A stretch of 64,000 nucleotides of DNA from contig CAJTTN010000003.1 of assembly GCA_910579215.1 (NCBI GenBank), forward strand, positions 62,001 through 126,000, written 5' to 3'. The notes under the pieces were generated by a model. It had not been told where the DNA came from, ran no database searches, and saw only the letters and a program-made list of their open reading frames with translations. The stretch comes from an uncultured Anaeroplasmataceae bacterium (GTDB lineage: Bacteria; Bacillota_I; Bacilli_A; Acholeplasmatales; Anaeroplasmataceae). Positions 1 to 9,316 of this stretch are shown here, one piece after another. The position numbers were made by a program, and so were the translations under genes. Position 1 is the first letter of the stretch. Each line of letters starts with the position of its first letter.

Positions 1-3000
1 GCAATTAAATCTGCCTGAGCATTAGAAAAGGCAACAACGCCCAAGGATTTATCTGGTGTTCCTTCAAAATGCTTAAAAATCAAATCCACGACATGGTTTG
101 CCTCAATCCTATTGGTCCTTGCCTTAACCTCATAGGTCCCCATTAAAAAATGAAAATCAACACCAAGACCATGCTGATGAGGCTTAGCCTGAGGGAAGGT
201 AATAAGCTTATTATCATAAAACTTTTGATTAGAAAATTGAATAAGCTCTTCACTTTTACTTCGATAATGGTACTGTAATCTTTTTGTAGAAAATACTGTA
301 CTAGCTTTATCTAAAATGGACTCTCTATCATTTTCATACTCTTCCTCATCCTCTATGAGACTTGTAAAAAAATTAGAAGGTGGCATTTGTTTACTATCAC
401 CAATAATAATACACTGCTTAGCTCGATAGATTGCCCCTAAAGCGTCCCAAGCATAAACCTGAGAGGCTTCGTCAAAAATGACAGCATCAAACATATTTAA
501 TTCACTATTTAAATAGGTAGAAACTGATAAAGGGCTCATCAAAAAGACAGGCTTAATATCTAAAATCAAATCAAAAATTTCTTCTAATAATAAACGAATT
601 GGCTTCTGTTTTCTAGACTTATTATATTCTTTAACTAAAATAGAAAATTTAGAACCCAGCATGAGACTCTCATCTGGTCGTTGATTAGAAAGTAGAGAAA
701 CGATGTGTGCCTTATTCGTTTCTAAATGTAGCAAATCTAAGCTCTTAAATTCTTTAAGAATTGTTTCTGTTTCAAGACTAGAAAATTTTCTTAAAATTGG
801 ATTGTAATTTAGCTCATATAAAATATTGGCTTGCCAATAGGAGGCTTCAAAATTTTTACAAAGCCTCTTTATATTCACCTTGTTTTCAATAGAATAATCT
901 ATAAATTTTATGAAAGAGTTTTTGTTAAGCTCTTCTAGAATTCCTAGTCTTTCTGTATGCACCTCTAATAATTCTATTGAATCTACCATATCCCTAAGCT
1001 TTAAATGTAGCTCTTCTACATCTGCCTCAATTAGATTGATGACTAAGGAATCAAAACGTGAAATATAGTTTTTTAAATCTAATGTATTAATCTTTTTAAA
1101 TTGAATAACCAAATCCAAGCATAAGCTTTTTAAGGCAATAAATTGATCCTTATTTAAAGCTAAAGAGAATGGTAGTTTCATCAAGCTTTCTGCATCTTGA
1201 TATAGGGCATCATATTCTACAGGACGATACTCTTCTGGAAGAGACTTCCTTAGCTTTCGTAATGCTAAAAGGTTTCTTTTATACTCTATAGTCTCCTCTA
1301 ATTTATTTAAAATAATCTTATCCTGCATTTTTATCTTTGTATAAGATTTTATTTCTTTTTTGGCTTTGTGATAGCTTGGAGATAAGAATTTAAATGGCTT
1401 TTGAAGGGTAGTAGAAAAAACTTGAGTTAATTCCTCGAGTCCTTCTAGCTTTAAGATTCTTAAATCAATAAATTGATCTAAGGTGGAATTTGATTTATAA
1501 GCATTTCTTTTTTTGTATTGTTCTAGCTTTTTACAAAGAATTTCTCTTTTTTCCTTCTGAAAGTAATCTGGTAAAAAATAATTCAACTGCAAAATTAAAT
1601 CTAAATAGGGAATCGTATCCACTATATCTTTATAGCTATGTATTTCTAAAGGAAAAGCCTTAGTCAGCATTTTTTTCATTTCAATCATCGCTTCAAAAAA
1701 ATGACAAAGCTTTTCCAAATCCTGTTTTGCTTCATATTTTAAATACATAAAATCCTTAGAAATGAACCCATAAAAGGGACCTCTATGGTAATCATAGCCC
1801 AATGCAGAGGAATACATGACATACAGCTTTAATTTTTCATAGATTTCCATATATAAGCTGTAATCAATAGCTTCAATATTTTCAATAGGAAGGATAAAGT
1901 CAGGAGACTCTATCTTCAAAAAGGCAGAATAAATTTCATACAAGCTTTTCCCTGTTCTCAAAATCGGCTCATGAAGCTTTGTTCGATATTCTTCTAATAA
2001 ACTTGTCAAATAAACATACCTTTCTTCAAAGCTCAAAACATCGTGGGCTATATCATAGCGTGGTAAAATGGCAGTTTTATATAATTCCTCAATAACCTCC
2101 TTTTTATTTGCTTTATGAGAATGAAGCTCAAGAGCAAAGCTTTCTAGTCCTGCTCTTCTAAGATTTTCATAAACAACATGTAATGCAGCCTGCTTTTCAG
2201 AAACAAATAAAACCTTTTTCCCATTACCAATCAGGGTAGCAATCATATTCGTTATAGTTTGACTTTTTCCTGTGCCTGGTGGACCCTGTAAAACAAAGGA
2301 TTTACCCTCTGCAGTATAGCTAATAGCCTCTAATTGAGATTGATCAGCAGCTACAACTGGATAAATTTTAAGTGAAGAAGCTGGCTTTGAGGATTGGACA
2401 GAGCCTCCTAAAAGAGCTTGAATATTTTCATTCTCTAATACAATATCCTTATGATTCCTTAAATCATTAAACATATTCATTTTTAAAAAGGAATAAATAC
2501 CAATGGATACTTGTAGCTTTAAGCTCAAGTCGTAATTTGAAAGAAGCTTAGAAATCATACTCATATATTCGGAAAAGGTATAGATATTCTCATTATATTC
2601 TTCTAACGTAAGCTTATATTGCTCTTTTAAAAGATATGCTAAGGTTGGATTCAATACCACCTCATCCTCACTAGCCTTTAATCTATAGTGGGTTTGGTCT
2701 AAGGTGAGCTCCAAAGGAACTAACAATAAAGGAGCTAAATAGCTTTCCTGCTTCTCTTTATACTCTGCCATACCAAACGTCATATACAAGGAATTAATCC
2801 CTTTTTCTACCAAAGTAGATTTATATTCACGATAAATAGCCTTACAAATTTTTTCTAACGCATATCCTCTCTTATAGCATAAAAGATCATTTGCTTTAAG
2901 TATTCCTTCTGTAATATCCTTAACCTTACCTGTGGAATATTCCTCTATCGACATACCACTATCATCTATCGTTTTATGATATTTTTGTAAAACTGGATCT

Positions 3001-3170
3001 AAAGGAAATATAGATAAAGTGATTCCTGATGTAAGTTTATCAAAAATTGTTTCTATACTTGGTTGGTGTACCTCTATAGCTCGATAGCCTATAGATTTAT
3101 AATTGATCAAACGATTTCGTTTTCCCAAATCTAAAAGATGTAAGCTTATATCCATTAATCTTTTTTCCAT
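1..3170 (-). CDS. Large SF1 DNA/RNA helicase, DUF4011 type (3' end outside window)
   Basis: Only the first 1056 codons are present; the frame is open to the window edge. The N-terminal part (about residues 1-290) begins with a pattern typical of DUF4011 helicases (leucine-rich start, then LGKRNRLINYK). Walker A reads GPPGTGKS at about residue 296. Motif II reads IFDEAS near residue 900, followed by GDSKQMPPS (motif III), and the last visible residues match the start of helicase domain 2 (SLGVVAFSNAQAD). About 600 residues, mostly helical, separate motifs I and II, which is usual for this family of very large ATPases. The ATG has a GAGGTGGTG ribosome binding site and a nearby TATAAT. It is probably monocistronic. 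The cellular role of the family is poorly defined; relatives occur both in core genomes and near defence genes. The helicase assignment is firm; the function is unknown. Confidence 0.9.
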   Translation of the reverse strand, partial: MEKRLMDISLHLLDLGKRNRLINYKSIGYRAIEVHQPSIETIFDKLTSGITLSIFPLDPVLQKYHKTIDDSGMSIEEYSTGKVKDITEGILKANDLLCYKRGYALEKICKAIYREYKSTLVEKGINSLYMTFGMAEYKEKQESYLAPLLLVPLELTLDQTHYRLKASEDEVVLNPTLAYLLKEQYKLTLEEYNENIYTFSEYMSMISKLLSNYDLSLKLQVSIGIYSFLKMNMFNDLRNHKDIVLENENIQALLGGSVQSSKPASSLKIYPVVAADQSQLEAISYTAEGKSFVLQGPPGTGKSQTITNMIATLIGNGKKVLFVSEKQAALHVVYENLRRAGLESFALELHSHKANKKEVIEELYKTAILPRYDIAHDVLSFEERYVYLTSLLEEYRTKLHEPILRTGKSLYEIYSAFLKIESPDFILPIENIEAIDYSLYMEIYEKLKLYVMYSSALGYDYHRGPFYGFISKDFMYLKYEAKQDLEKLCHFFEAMIEMKKMLTKAFPLEIHSYKDIVDTIPYLDLILQLNYFLPDYFQKEKREILCKKLEQYKKRNAYKSNSTLDQFIDLRILKLEGLEELTQVFSTTLQKPFKFLSPSYHKAKKEIKSYTKIKMQDKIILNKLEETIEYKRNLLALRKLRKSLPEEYRPVEYDALYQDAESLMKLPFSLALNKDQFIALKSLCLDLVIQFKKINTLDLKNYISRFDSLVINLIEADVEELHLKLRDMVDSIELLEVHTERLGILEELNKNSFIKFIDYSIENKVNIKRLCKNFEASYWQANILYELNYNPILRKFSSLETETILKEFKSLDLLHLETNKAHIVSLLSNQRPDESLMLGSKFSILVKEYNKSRKQKPIRLLLEEIFDLILDIKPVFLMSPLSVSTYLNSELNMFDAVIFDEASQVYAWDALGAIYRAKQCIIIGDSKQMPPSNFFTSLIEDEEEYENDRESILDKASTVFSTKRLQYHYRSKSEELIQFSNQKFYDNKLITFPQAKPHQHGLGVDFHFLMGTYEVKARTNRIEANHVVDLIFKHFEGTPDKSLGVVAFSNAQADLI

Positions 3171-3190
3171 ACCAACACCACCTCTGTATT

Positions 3191-3218
3191 ATTATACCAT
3201 TATATATCCCAATTTAAA
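3191..3218 (-). promoter_or_regulatory. Candidate promoter of the SF1 helicase gene
   Basis: On the minus strand TATAAT lies at 3191-3196 and TTTAAA at 3213-3218, with a 16-base spacer. A second TATAAT overlaps at 3199-3204. The -35 box is poor, so the exact promoter is uncertain. Confidence 0.4.
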
Positions 3219-3225
3219 GCGAAGA

Positions 3226-3260
3226 AAAGAAAAAAACAGATGACTTTTTTGTCATCTGCA
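3226..3260 (-). terminator. Rho-independent terminator after the small membrane protein gene
   Basis: An 8-base stem (3237-3244 with 3251-3258) has a six-base A loop and is followed on the minus strand by a long T-rich run. It starts within a few bases of the stop codon at 3263 and separates this gene from the helicase gene. Confidence 0.85.
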
Positions 3261-3262
3261 TT

Positions 3263-3781
3263 TTAATTTTCTATTATTGTAAATATAGAGACAATAGCTA
3301 ATCCTAGGAGTAAGCAAATTAAAATTGTGAGCGCTATAAATGCTAGGCCTATAAAAATCTTCCAAATATGCTTTTCATTCATGGACATTACATACAAGGA
3401 AAGACAGCTTAAACCTCCAGATATTCCTCCACCAATTAAACCACCAATCAAAGGAAAACCAGCTTTACCTAGTGCTGGAATATTAGATAGAATCAAAATT
3501 AGTAAAAACGGCAAAATTGCTAGGGGCCAAACATAAGGTGGCTGTTTTGGAAATACAGGAATCGTTTTATCATCTATTGTAATATAGGTTCCCTTTAGCT
3601 TATTTCCTCCGTATACTATCTTCTTCTCCATCCCATCTTGTGTATAAACAAATGTCTTCTTGTCTATTCTTTTTAGTGGTTCATCGTTTAACTTTAGGGT
3701 TATTCTATTATTCCAAGGGTTTTCTTCAACCATTAGCTCCCTATCTTGAAAAATCACTTCATCTTTTATTCTTTTTTTCAT
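3263..3781 (-). CDS. Small membrane protein of unknown function
   Basis: 172 residues. The first 80 or so are charged and probably soluble. Three hydrophobic segments follow, at about residues 84-102, 108-132 and 140-168; the second is very glycine-rich (GGLIGGGISGGL). I recognise no family. The ATG is preceded by GAGG at a suitable distance, and a strong terminator follows, so it appears to be expressed alone. It could be a small integral membrane protein with a cytoplasmic N-terminal domain. No neighbour suggests a role. Confidence 0.7.
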   Translation of the reverse strand: MKKRIKDEVIFQDRELMVEENPWNNRITLKLNDEPLKRIDKKTFVYTQDGMEKKIVYGGNKLKGTYITIDDKTIPVFPKQPPYVWPLAILPFLLILILSNIPALGKAGFPLIGGLIGGGISGGLSCLSLYVMSMNEKHIWKIFIGLAFIALTILICLLLGLAIVSIFTIIEN

Positions 3782-3854
3782 AAGTATAGACCTCTTTCTT
3801 TCTACAAATTATAACTAATTTTGCTATAAAAATCAATGAAAAAAAAGTAAGCTT

Positions 3855-4703
3855 CTATTCTTTGTTAACCATATATAATATCCCAATTGTTCCCTGCCCA
3901 CAATGTGAAGAAATGACACAACCAGCAACAGTACATAAAATAGGGATATCCCCTAAAAACTTTGAAATGTTCGCTTTTATATAATCGCAATACTCAAAAG
4001 CCAAGGAATGTGTAATCACTACAACATCTCTATCTAGTCTTGGTAAATCATTTTTCAACTGTTCCATCATACTGTCTAAGGCAACCCTCATTTTACCATG
4101 AGGCTTTTTAGCTACATGCATCTTTCCATCTCGTACAGCAATGATAGGTTTAATTTTTAATAAGGTTCCAAAAAGCTTTGCCATCCCCGAGCATCTTCCT
4201 CCCTTATATAAATAATCCATTCGTTCAATTGCAAATTGAGATAAAACACGCTTATTGTCTTTTTCTAAAGCCTCAGCTATTTCCTTAGCAGAAAATCCCT
4301 GATCTCTATACTTACAAGCCTTTAAAACTAGTAACCCTATCCCCGTGGATAGATTCATAGAATCCACAATAAAGATTTTCTTTTCGTCTACCTCTTTTGC
4401 AGCCAAAACGGCATTTTCATAGGTTCTAGACATTTGCTTAGATATGCCTGTAAATAAAATTTCATCCCCAGCAGCAACATAGGCTTGGAAAACCTCAACA
4501 AAGGTATGCTGTGGTATAGCTGCTGTTTTAGGCAACTCATTTTTCTTCTCTACCAATTCATATAATTCCTTAGTCGTAATATTTACACCATCCTTAAAGG
4601 ATTCATCTGAAAAATTAACGTACAGAGGTAGCACCTCAATATGATGCTTTGTAATCGTATCTAAATCTAAATCGTTTGTAGAATCTGTAATAATATGTAT
4701 CAT
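3855..4703 (-). CDS. DegV family fatty-acid-binding protein
   Basis: 282 residues, the normal length for DegV. The N-terminus (MIHIITDSTNDL) is the family signature, with the conserved region around KTAAIPQHTF and the later GRCSG and GKMRVALD segments. DegV/FakB proteins bind a fatty acid; in Gram-positives FakB presents it to the kinase FakA for phosphorylation. No fakA is visible here. I place the start at the ATG at 4703, because GAGG lies seven bases upstream. The in-frame TTG at 4709 would overlap that site. A terminator separates it from the upstream Clp gene. Confidence 0.9.
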   Translation of the reverse strand: MIHIITDSTNDLDLDTITKHHIEVLPLYVNFSDESFKDGVNITTKELYELVEKKNELPKTAAIPQHTFVEVFQAYVAAGDEILFTGISKQMSRTYENAVLAAKEVDEKKIFIVDSMNLSTGIGLLVLKACKYRDQGFSAKEIAEALEKDNKRVLSQFAIERMDYLYKGGRCSGMAKLFGTLLKIKPIIAVRDGKMHVAKKPHGKMRVALDSMMEQLKNDLPRLDRDVVVITHSLAFEYCDYIKANISKFLGDIPILCTVAGCVISSHCGQGTIGILYMVNKE

Positions 4704-4775
4704 ATTCAAACCTCGTTTCTTATATTTCTATTGTATCATATTTTACAATATTTACTAGACCCTAGTTTGTAATCA

Positions 4776-4820
4776 AAAGAAAAAGGGCTTTAAAGCTCTT
4801 CTAGAGCTTAAATCCCTTTT
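4776..4820 (-). terminator. Rho-independent terminator after the Clp-like gene
   Basis: The inverted repeat AAGGG..TTTAAGCTC / GAGCTTTAAAG..CCCTT (arms about 4781-4798 and 4804-4820) is followed on the minus strand by TTTTTCTTTT. It overlaps the stop codon of the Clp-like gene. Confidence 0.8.
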
Positions 4821-6744
4821 ATAGCCAATTATCTAAAATATCTTCCTTATGGATTTCATATTTTCCCTTATCGTTTGCTTTAGTAAATTCATATAAATAT
4901 TTATTTACCTTTCGCTTGTTAGACGAGTTAATATCAAAGTCAAAGGAGATTTCATAATTTAAGCGCGATAAAGCTTTTTCATATATATAATTCAAATTGG
5001 CAGTTGTATTTTTTTCACTAGAAATAACCTCATCAAATAAGGCATCCTCTTCTAAGAGCTTCTCACTGAATCCTATCAGCTTTTTATCCTGAATACCCTC
5101 TACGATAACGATAACATGCTTTAGCTGAATGAGTCTAGATTTTTGATCGGTATAATAGCCATTCCTAATGCAGTTTAACAAAAAGGAACTAACATTTCCA
5201 CTAGCCTCATGAAAATTTTTTAGTACTAAAATAGAACTTGGATATGCCAAAATATGCTTAGATAAAATACCTTCATCCTCATAACCAATATATCCAGGAG
5301 GTGCTCCGATTAAGCTAGTCAGCATAAAGGAATCCTTATAGCCACTTAAATCTAAGCTTAAAACAGCCTCATGTCCAATATTAAATATTTCTCTACAGTC
5401 TGTAACCAAATCCTCTAGTCCTTCAGATATCCCATGATATTTTAATTTCAATAAAGGCTGTTCATCTAAAAGATGATTGAAATATAGCCATTTATATTTT
5501 TCTAAACTAGGGTAATGAAGGGTATAGGTATCCTTAAGTATTTTATTTCCTAGATAGGTTTGAATAGATACATCAACATCATCCTTAGTAACCTCTGTTT
5601 TATGAGCTATAGATGCGGACGACAGCATATCATCTAAAATATCAATACATTTATCAGGTCTAAATTTATTTAAAATGGAACGATCAGATTCTGTAATTAA
5701 ATACTTTAATACCTCATCATTCAAATGAACATTATGAAACTTTTCATAATTTGGACGTAGACCAAATAAGATATCTTCCGTTTCTGATAAGGTTGGCTCA
5801 CTTACAAAGACAGTTTGGAATCTTCTTGCAAGAGCTTTATCCTTTTCAATTGTTTTATGGTATTCCTCTAAAGTGGTAGCCCCAATCAGCTTAATGCCAT
5901 TTCTTGCAAGTAATGGCTTAAGCATGTTAGCTACATCTAAATTACCATCCGTTGTTGCTGCCCCTATAATGGTATGAATTTCATCAATAAAAATTATTAC
6001 GTTCTTTTTGCTTCCAATTTCCTTTATAAATTTATCAAAGCGTTCTTCAAAATCTCCACGGTATCTTGTGCCAGCGAGCATTGATGTTAAATTTAATGCT
6101 AAGATAGATACCTCAGATTTTTCTTTGACTAGCTTTTGGGCATACCCCTCAACAATAGCTGTTTTACCAACACCTGCATTACCTATTAGTAATGGATTAT
6201 TTTTATATTTCCTATGTAAAATAACATCTAATCTTTTTAAATATTCACTTCGATCCACAAAGGTATCGAGCTCTTCATTTTTTGCCTCCTTTGTTATATT
6301 TCTAACAAAAGAGATTTCATTCGTATCCTGATGATCAAAATCATAAATATCCTTTACATCGGCAATCAGCTCATCTATATTCAATTCTAAGGCTTCTAAA
6401 ATGGAACAGGCAATCGTATTTTTATTCATCAAAACAGCCATAAATAGATGCTCTTCTGAAATCAAATGATCTCCTGCTAATAGTTTTGCCTGATGTAAAA
6501 TTGCTTCTAAGGAAGCGTTAAATTCGCCTAAATCCTTTCGTAAAATAAAAACATTCTTTGTCTTTTCTTCAATTTCTTCTCTTGTGACATCATATTCATC
6601 TAATAAGAAATGACACAGACTATCCTCTGTCTCATACATTGCCAATATAAGAAATTCACTGCCCATAGTTTTTATATTATTTTGTAAGGAATACTTCTTC
6701 ATCAAATCAAATACCTGCTTGGCTCTAGCATTTAATTCTTCCAT
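4819..6744 (-). CDS. ClpC/ClpA-like unfoldase with a degenerate second ATPase domain
   Basis: 641 residues, against about 810 for ClpC. Residues 1-135 are a double Clp N-domain. The first AAA+ module is intact: Walker A GNAGVGKT at 188-195, Walker B IIFIDEIH at about 250-257, sensor GATTLEEY at 288-295 and an arginine finger region near 308. The second module is recognisable through SLDLSGYKDS and the pore-loop region IGAPPGYIGYEDEG (about 479-492). However, the GPTGVGKT Walker A expected before it is absent, and the Walker B acidic pair is replaced (ILVLKNFHEAS near 505-515). Domain two therefore probably cannot hydrolyse ATP. The ATG follows GGAGGGG. No clpP or adaptor gene is adjacent. It may be a specialised or regulatory Clp ATPase. 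Confidence 0.85.
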   Translation of the reverse strand: MEELNARAKQVFDLMKKYSLQNNIKTMGSEFLILAMYETEDSLCHFLLDEYDVTREEIEEKTKNVFILRKDLGEFNASLEAILHQAKLLAGDHLISEEHLFMAVLMNKNTIACSILEALELNIDELIADVKDIYDFDHQDTNEISFVRNITKEAKNEELDTFVDRSEYLKRLDVILHRKYKNNPLLIGNAGVGKTAIVEGYAQKLVKEKSEVSILALNLTSMLAGTRYRGDFEERFDKFIKEIGSKKNVIIFIDEIHTIIGAATTDGNLDVANMLKPLLARNGIKLIGATTLEEYHKTIEKDKALARRFQTVFVSEPTLSETEDILFGLRPNYEKFHNVHLNDEVLKYLITESDRSILNKFRPDKCIDILDDMLSSASIAHKTEVTKDDVDVSIQTYLGNKILKDTYTLHYPSLEKYKWLYFNHLLDEQPLLKLKYHGISEGLEDLVTDCREIFNIGHEAVLSLDLSGYKDSFMLTSLIGAPPGYIGYEDEGILSKHILAYPSSILVLKNFHEASGNVSSFLLNCIRNGYYTDQKSRLIQLKHVIVIVEGIQDKKLIGFSEKLLEEDALFDEVISSEKNTTANLNYIYEKALSRLNYEISFDFDINSSNKRKVNKYLYEFTKANDKGKYEIHKEDILDNWL

Positions 6745-6887
6745 GGTTACCCCTCCTCATTGATTTATTATATGCGCTAAAATTCTATTACATACACGAG
6801 AAATACGTTAAAAAAAAGAAACAAAATCCTCATCGACAAAGTATACAAATATAGGATATAAAACAGCAGAAAAGGAAGAAAATCCTC

Positions 6888-6922
6888 AAGGAAAAGAGGT
6901 TGAACCATCAACCTCTTTTTTA
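6888..6922. terminator. Hairpin terminator after the PAP2 gene (possibly bidirectional)
   Basis: A 10-base perfect inverted repeat (6894-6903 and 6908-6917) has a 4-base loop. On the minus strand it is followed by only four T, on the plus strand by seven. It closes the asnA-PAP2 operon. Confidence 0.6.
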
Positions 6923-6925
6923 TGT

Positions 6926-7630
6926 CTATTCATCATTTTTATTTTTACTATTAGAAATTTTAGAAAATAATCCCTCTGTCATAAAATCATATCGTTCACA
7001 TAGCTTATAAAACAGCATGGCTAGACAGGAAACCATAATCCCAACAGAAACTCCAGCAATCACATCCGTAAAATAATGCACACCCAAAATCAATCTAGAA
7101 AACATTACCAAGGGAATAATCAAAGAGCACATGACATATAGAATATTCTTTTTTATTTTAGATAACGATTTTGAATGATAGGCTAGATACATAATGAACG
7201 GGTATAAAAAACCTACTGCCGTTGAGTGTCCCGAAGGAAAGCTAGTAGAATCCTCAGACATCCACCTTAAATCAATAAACGGTCTTTCTCTCATATAGAT
7301 TTCCTTTAAGCCAACGTTTAAAATAACTGCCAATAAAATTCCTAAAGAAATACTAATCGCTCTGTAATCACATTTTGTAAGCACTATAATCATACCTATA
7401 ATTACAGCAATAACATAGAAATTGCCAAACTCTGTAATTATTCTAAAAAACCAATACCCAAAGCCATATTTTTCCCCTCGAATCTTATAACAAAAATCAC
7501 GTACAGCTTGATCTAGCTCTAAAGGGTTTAACCGATTCAAATAAATGACAACAGCTAGGGTAATAAATGTAATGATACAAAGTAATATACCTACTAGCTT
7601 AATCCAAAATTTCCAACTATACTTATTCAT
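6926..7630 (-). CDS. PAP2-family membrane phosphatase
   Basis: 234 residues with about six hydrophobic segments. All three phosphatase motifs are present: K109 with R116-P117 (KxxxxxxRP), PSGH at 132-135, and SR(x5)H...D at 178-189 with the catalytic histidine in GVHYFTD. Family members remove phosphate from lipid phosphates such as phosphatidic acid, phosphatidylglycerol phosphate or undecaprenyl pyrophosphate. Its start overlaps the end of the preceding gene by eight bases, indicating translational coupling. Because uppP is in the same operon, a role in undecaprenyl or other lipid-phosphate turnover is likely, but the substrate cannot be read from the sequence. Confidence 0.9.
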   Translation of the reverse strand: MNKYSWKFWIKLVGILLCIITFITLAVVIYLNRLNPLELDQAVRDFCYKIRGEKYGFGYWFFRIITEFGNFYVIAVIIGMIIVLTKCDYRAISISLGILLAVILNVGLKEIYMRERPFIDLRWMSEDSTSFPSGHSTAVGFLYPFIMYLAYHSKSLSKIKKNILYVMCSLIIPLVMFSRLILGVHYFTDVIAGVSVGIMVSCLAMLFYKLCERYDFMTEGLFSKISNSKNKNDE

Positions 7631-7958
7631 ATCTCACCAAATTAAAATAAACCTTTCCATGGCTTATATAATAGGTAAAATAATCAATCAAATCATTTAC
7701 CAAAGCCAATTCATGTCCTTCTGCATCACCTTGACCAATCAGCTCCCAGCCATAAATTTCAAATTCATGTTGTCTTTTTCTTTTGAATATTTCATCTAAT
7801 TCCTCTAATAAATCATCTGCAATCTTTTGACATGAAACTAAAATAGAAAACCTGTTTTCTGTTTTAGAAACCTTAATATTTAAATCCTCTACCTCAGCCT
7901 CTAATAAATATAAACTAAATTCTTCTATAACTCTACATACCTTTTGATTTTCTACCAT
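7623..7958 (-). CDS. Small conserved-looking protein of unknown function
   Basis: 111 residues, acidic and predicted soluble, with alternating beta and helix patterns and no membrane segment. The ATG is preceded by AAGGAG. Its 5' end overlaps the end of the DUF1576 gene by 26 bases, and its 3' end overlaps the PAP2 gene by eight, so it is translationally coupled to both. I do not recognise the family. The tight coupling to two membrane proteins suggests a cytoplasmic partner, but this is inference. Confidence 0.75.
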   Translation of the reverse strand: MVENQKVCRVIEEFSLYLLEAEVEDLNIKVSKTENRFSILVSCQKIADDLLEELDEIFKRKRQHEFEIYGWELIGQGDAEGHELALVNDLIDYFTYYISHGKVYFNLVRYE

Positions 7959-9261
7959 GCTTCTTTCTCCTTGTAAAAATTTTTTCTGCCAAAACGGTAA
8001 CTAAGGCAGCTTCAAAGCCTGCACTTAACCCATTGTTATATAAATCAAAGCCTCCTTGAAGAGAGATAACTATGGGTGTAAATATGATGTGAAGGGCACC
8101 TATCAGTAATCCATAAATGGCCCCATATCTCCCCGCAATAGGAGCAACTCCAGAGGCAAATACAAACATCATGACTTGACTAACAGTTAAGGTATATTGA
8201 TTTTGTATCGCCATACTAATCAATATAGTTATACCTGCTCCTATCCAAATGGGTAAGACATTTCTCAAATGAAGCCCATACCCTGTAAATCCTATAATTG
8301 CAAGGGTACTTCCAAATATTACACCATTTATCTTAACCCGAAATAGAATTGCAAGTAAGAATAACAAAAAGGAAAGGATTCCAAAGTTCAAAAATACAGC
8401 TTCATTGCCAAACTCTCCACCATAATCGCTAATCAAACGTCCATTCGTTTTTAACAAGCTCCAATATTTTTTATATACATGATGATCATGAAGAAAGGCC
8501 ACAAGAATATAAAACAAAGCTAAGAAAAGTAAAAAATAATAAAATACATGATATGAACTATTATCATAAAGCTGAACAGATTCCACCTTCAATCCAGCAA
8601 ATCTAAATATTGCATAAAAGAAAGCCGAAAGAATTCCTAACGCAAATCCTGTATTGTAAAGATTATATCCTTCATGAAATACAATAGTATGAGAAGCAAA
8701 GGCTGGAATTAAAAATCCTACAAGTAATCCACAGAATATTCCTAATGGAATAGAGATTCCTAAATGAAGGGAAAAGCCAAACATAGTATAACTAACCAAG
8801 GGTGAAATTCCTGTTGAAAAAAGAATGGTAATGATAAAAGATTTAAAAGGAATTTTTTTATAAAGGGAAAATAAAAATATACCAAGATAGATAGGAATGG
8901 TATTCATCATATTCTTCCCAAAAAAGGAAAAGCCCGCAATCATGATTAACCCAGAAAAAATAGGACCATTCATTTTTATTTTTAATAATTGCAAAAAAAG
9001 AACATTACAAAAAAGAATGGTAGATACATTAAAAAAGGTTGCTCCTAGACCTGCAATATATACATAATCTGTTATTAATATAGAGGGAGACTTAATAATT
9101 TCATAATACCCTTTAAATATTTGCTGAACTGGATGAAATACAAAGCCTTGTCCGTTCATTGCTCCTAATATAGGTTCAATAAAAAAAGATAAGAGAAAAA
9201 GAAAAAATGCTAAAATCTCTAGATAATAGTGGTTGCGTAAATATGCAATCCATCTTTGCAT
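7933..9261 (-). CDS. DUF1576-type polytopic membrane protein
   Basis: 442 residues, almost all hydrophobic, with roughly ten to twelve membrane segments. The protein is an internal duplication: a half ending in GYNLYNTGFALG (about residues 197-208) is repeated in a second half ending in GFDLYNNGLSAG near the C-terminus. This tandem structure and the NxG motifs match the DUF1576 family, whose function is unknown. The C-terminus is basic (KKHGRKSKGM). The ATG follows AAAGGGGTG. It sits between a GNAT gene and two coupled small genes in the asnA-PAP2 operon. Confidence 0.8.
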   Translation of the reverse strand: MQRWIAYLRNHYYLEILAFFLFLLSFFIEPILGAMNGQGFVFHPVQQIFKGYYEIIKSPSILITDYVYIAGLGATFFNVSTILFCNVLFLQLLKIKMNGPIFSGLIMIAGFSFFGKNMMNTIPIYLGIFLFSLYKKIPFKSFIITILFSTGISPLVSYTMFGFSLHLGISIPLGIFCGLLVGFLIPAFASHTIVFHEGYNLYNTGFALGILSAFFYAIFRFAGLKVESVQLYDNSSYHVFYYFLLFLALFYILVAFLHDHHVYKKYWSLLKTNGRLISDYGGEFGNEAVFLNFGILSFLLFLLAILFRVKINGVIFGSTLAIIGFTGYGLHLRNVLPIWIGAGITILISMAIQNQYTLTVSQVMMFVFASGVAPIAGRYGAIYGLLIGALHIIFTPIVISLQGGFDLYNNGLSAGFEAALVTVLAEKIFTRRKKHGRKSKGM

Positions 9262-9316
9262 TGTATCACCCCTTTATCTTAGTATTATAGCATTATTATT
9301 CACTTATTACTATGAT

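Noticed and set aside
3327..3536. Plus-strand open frames of 60-118 codons throughout the window
   Set aside because: All lie antisense to well-supported minus-strand genes and lack ribosome binding sites and family resemblance.
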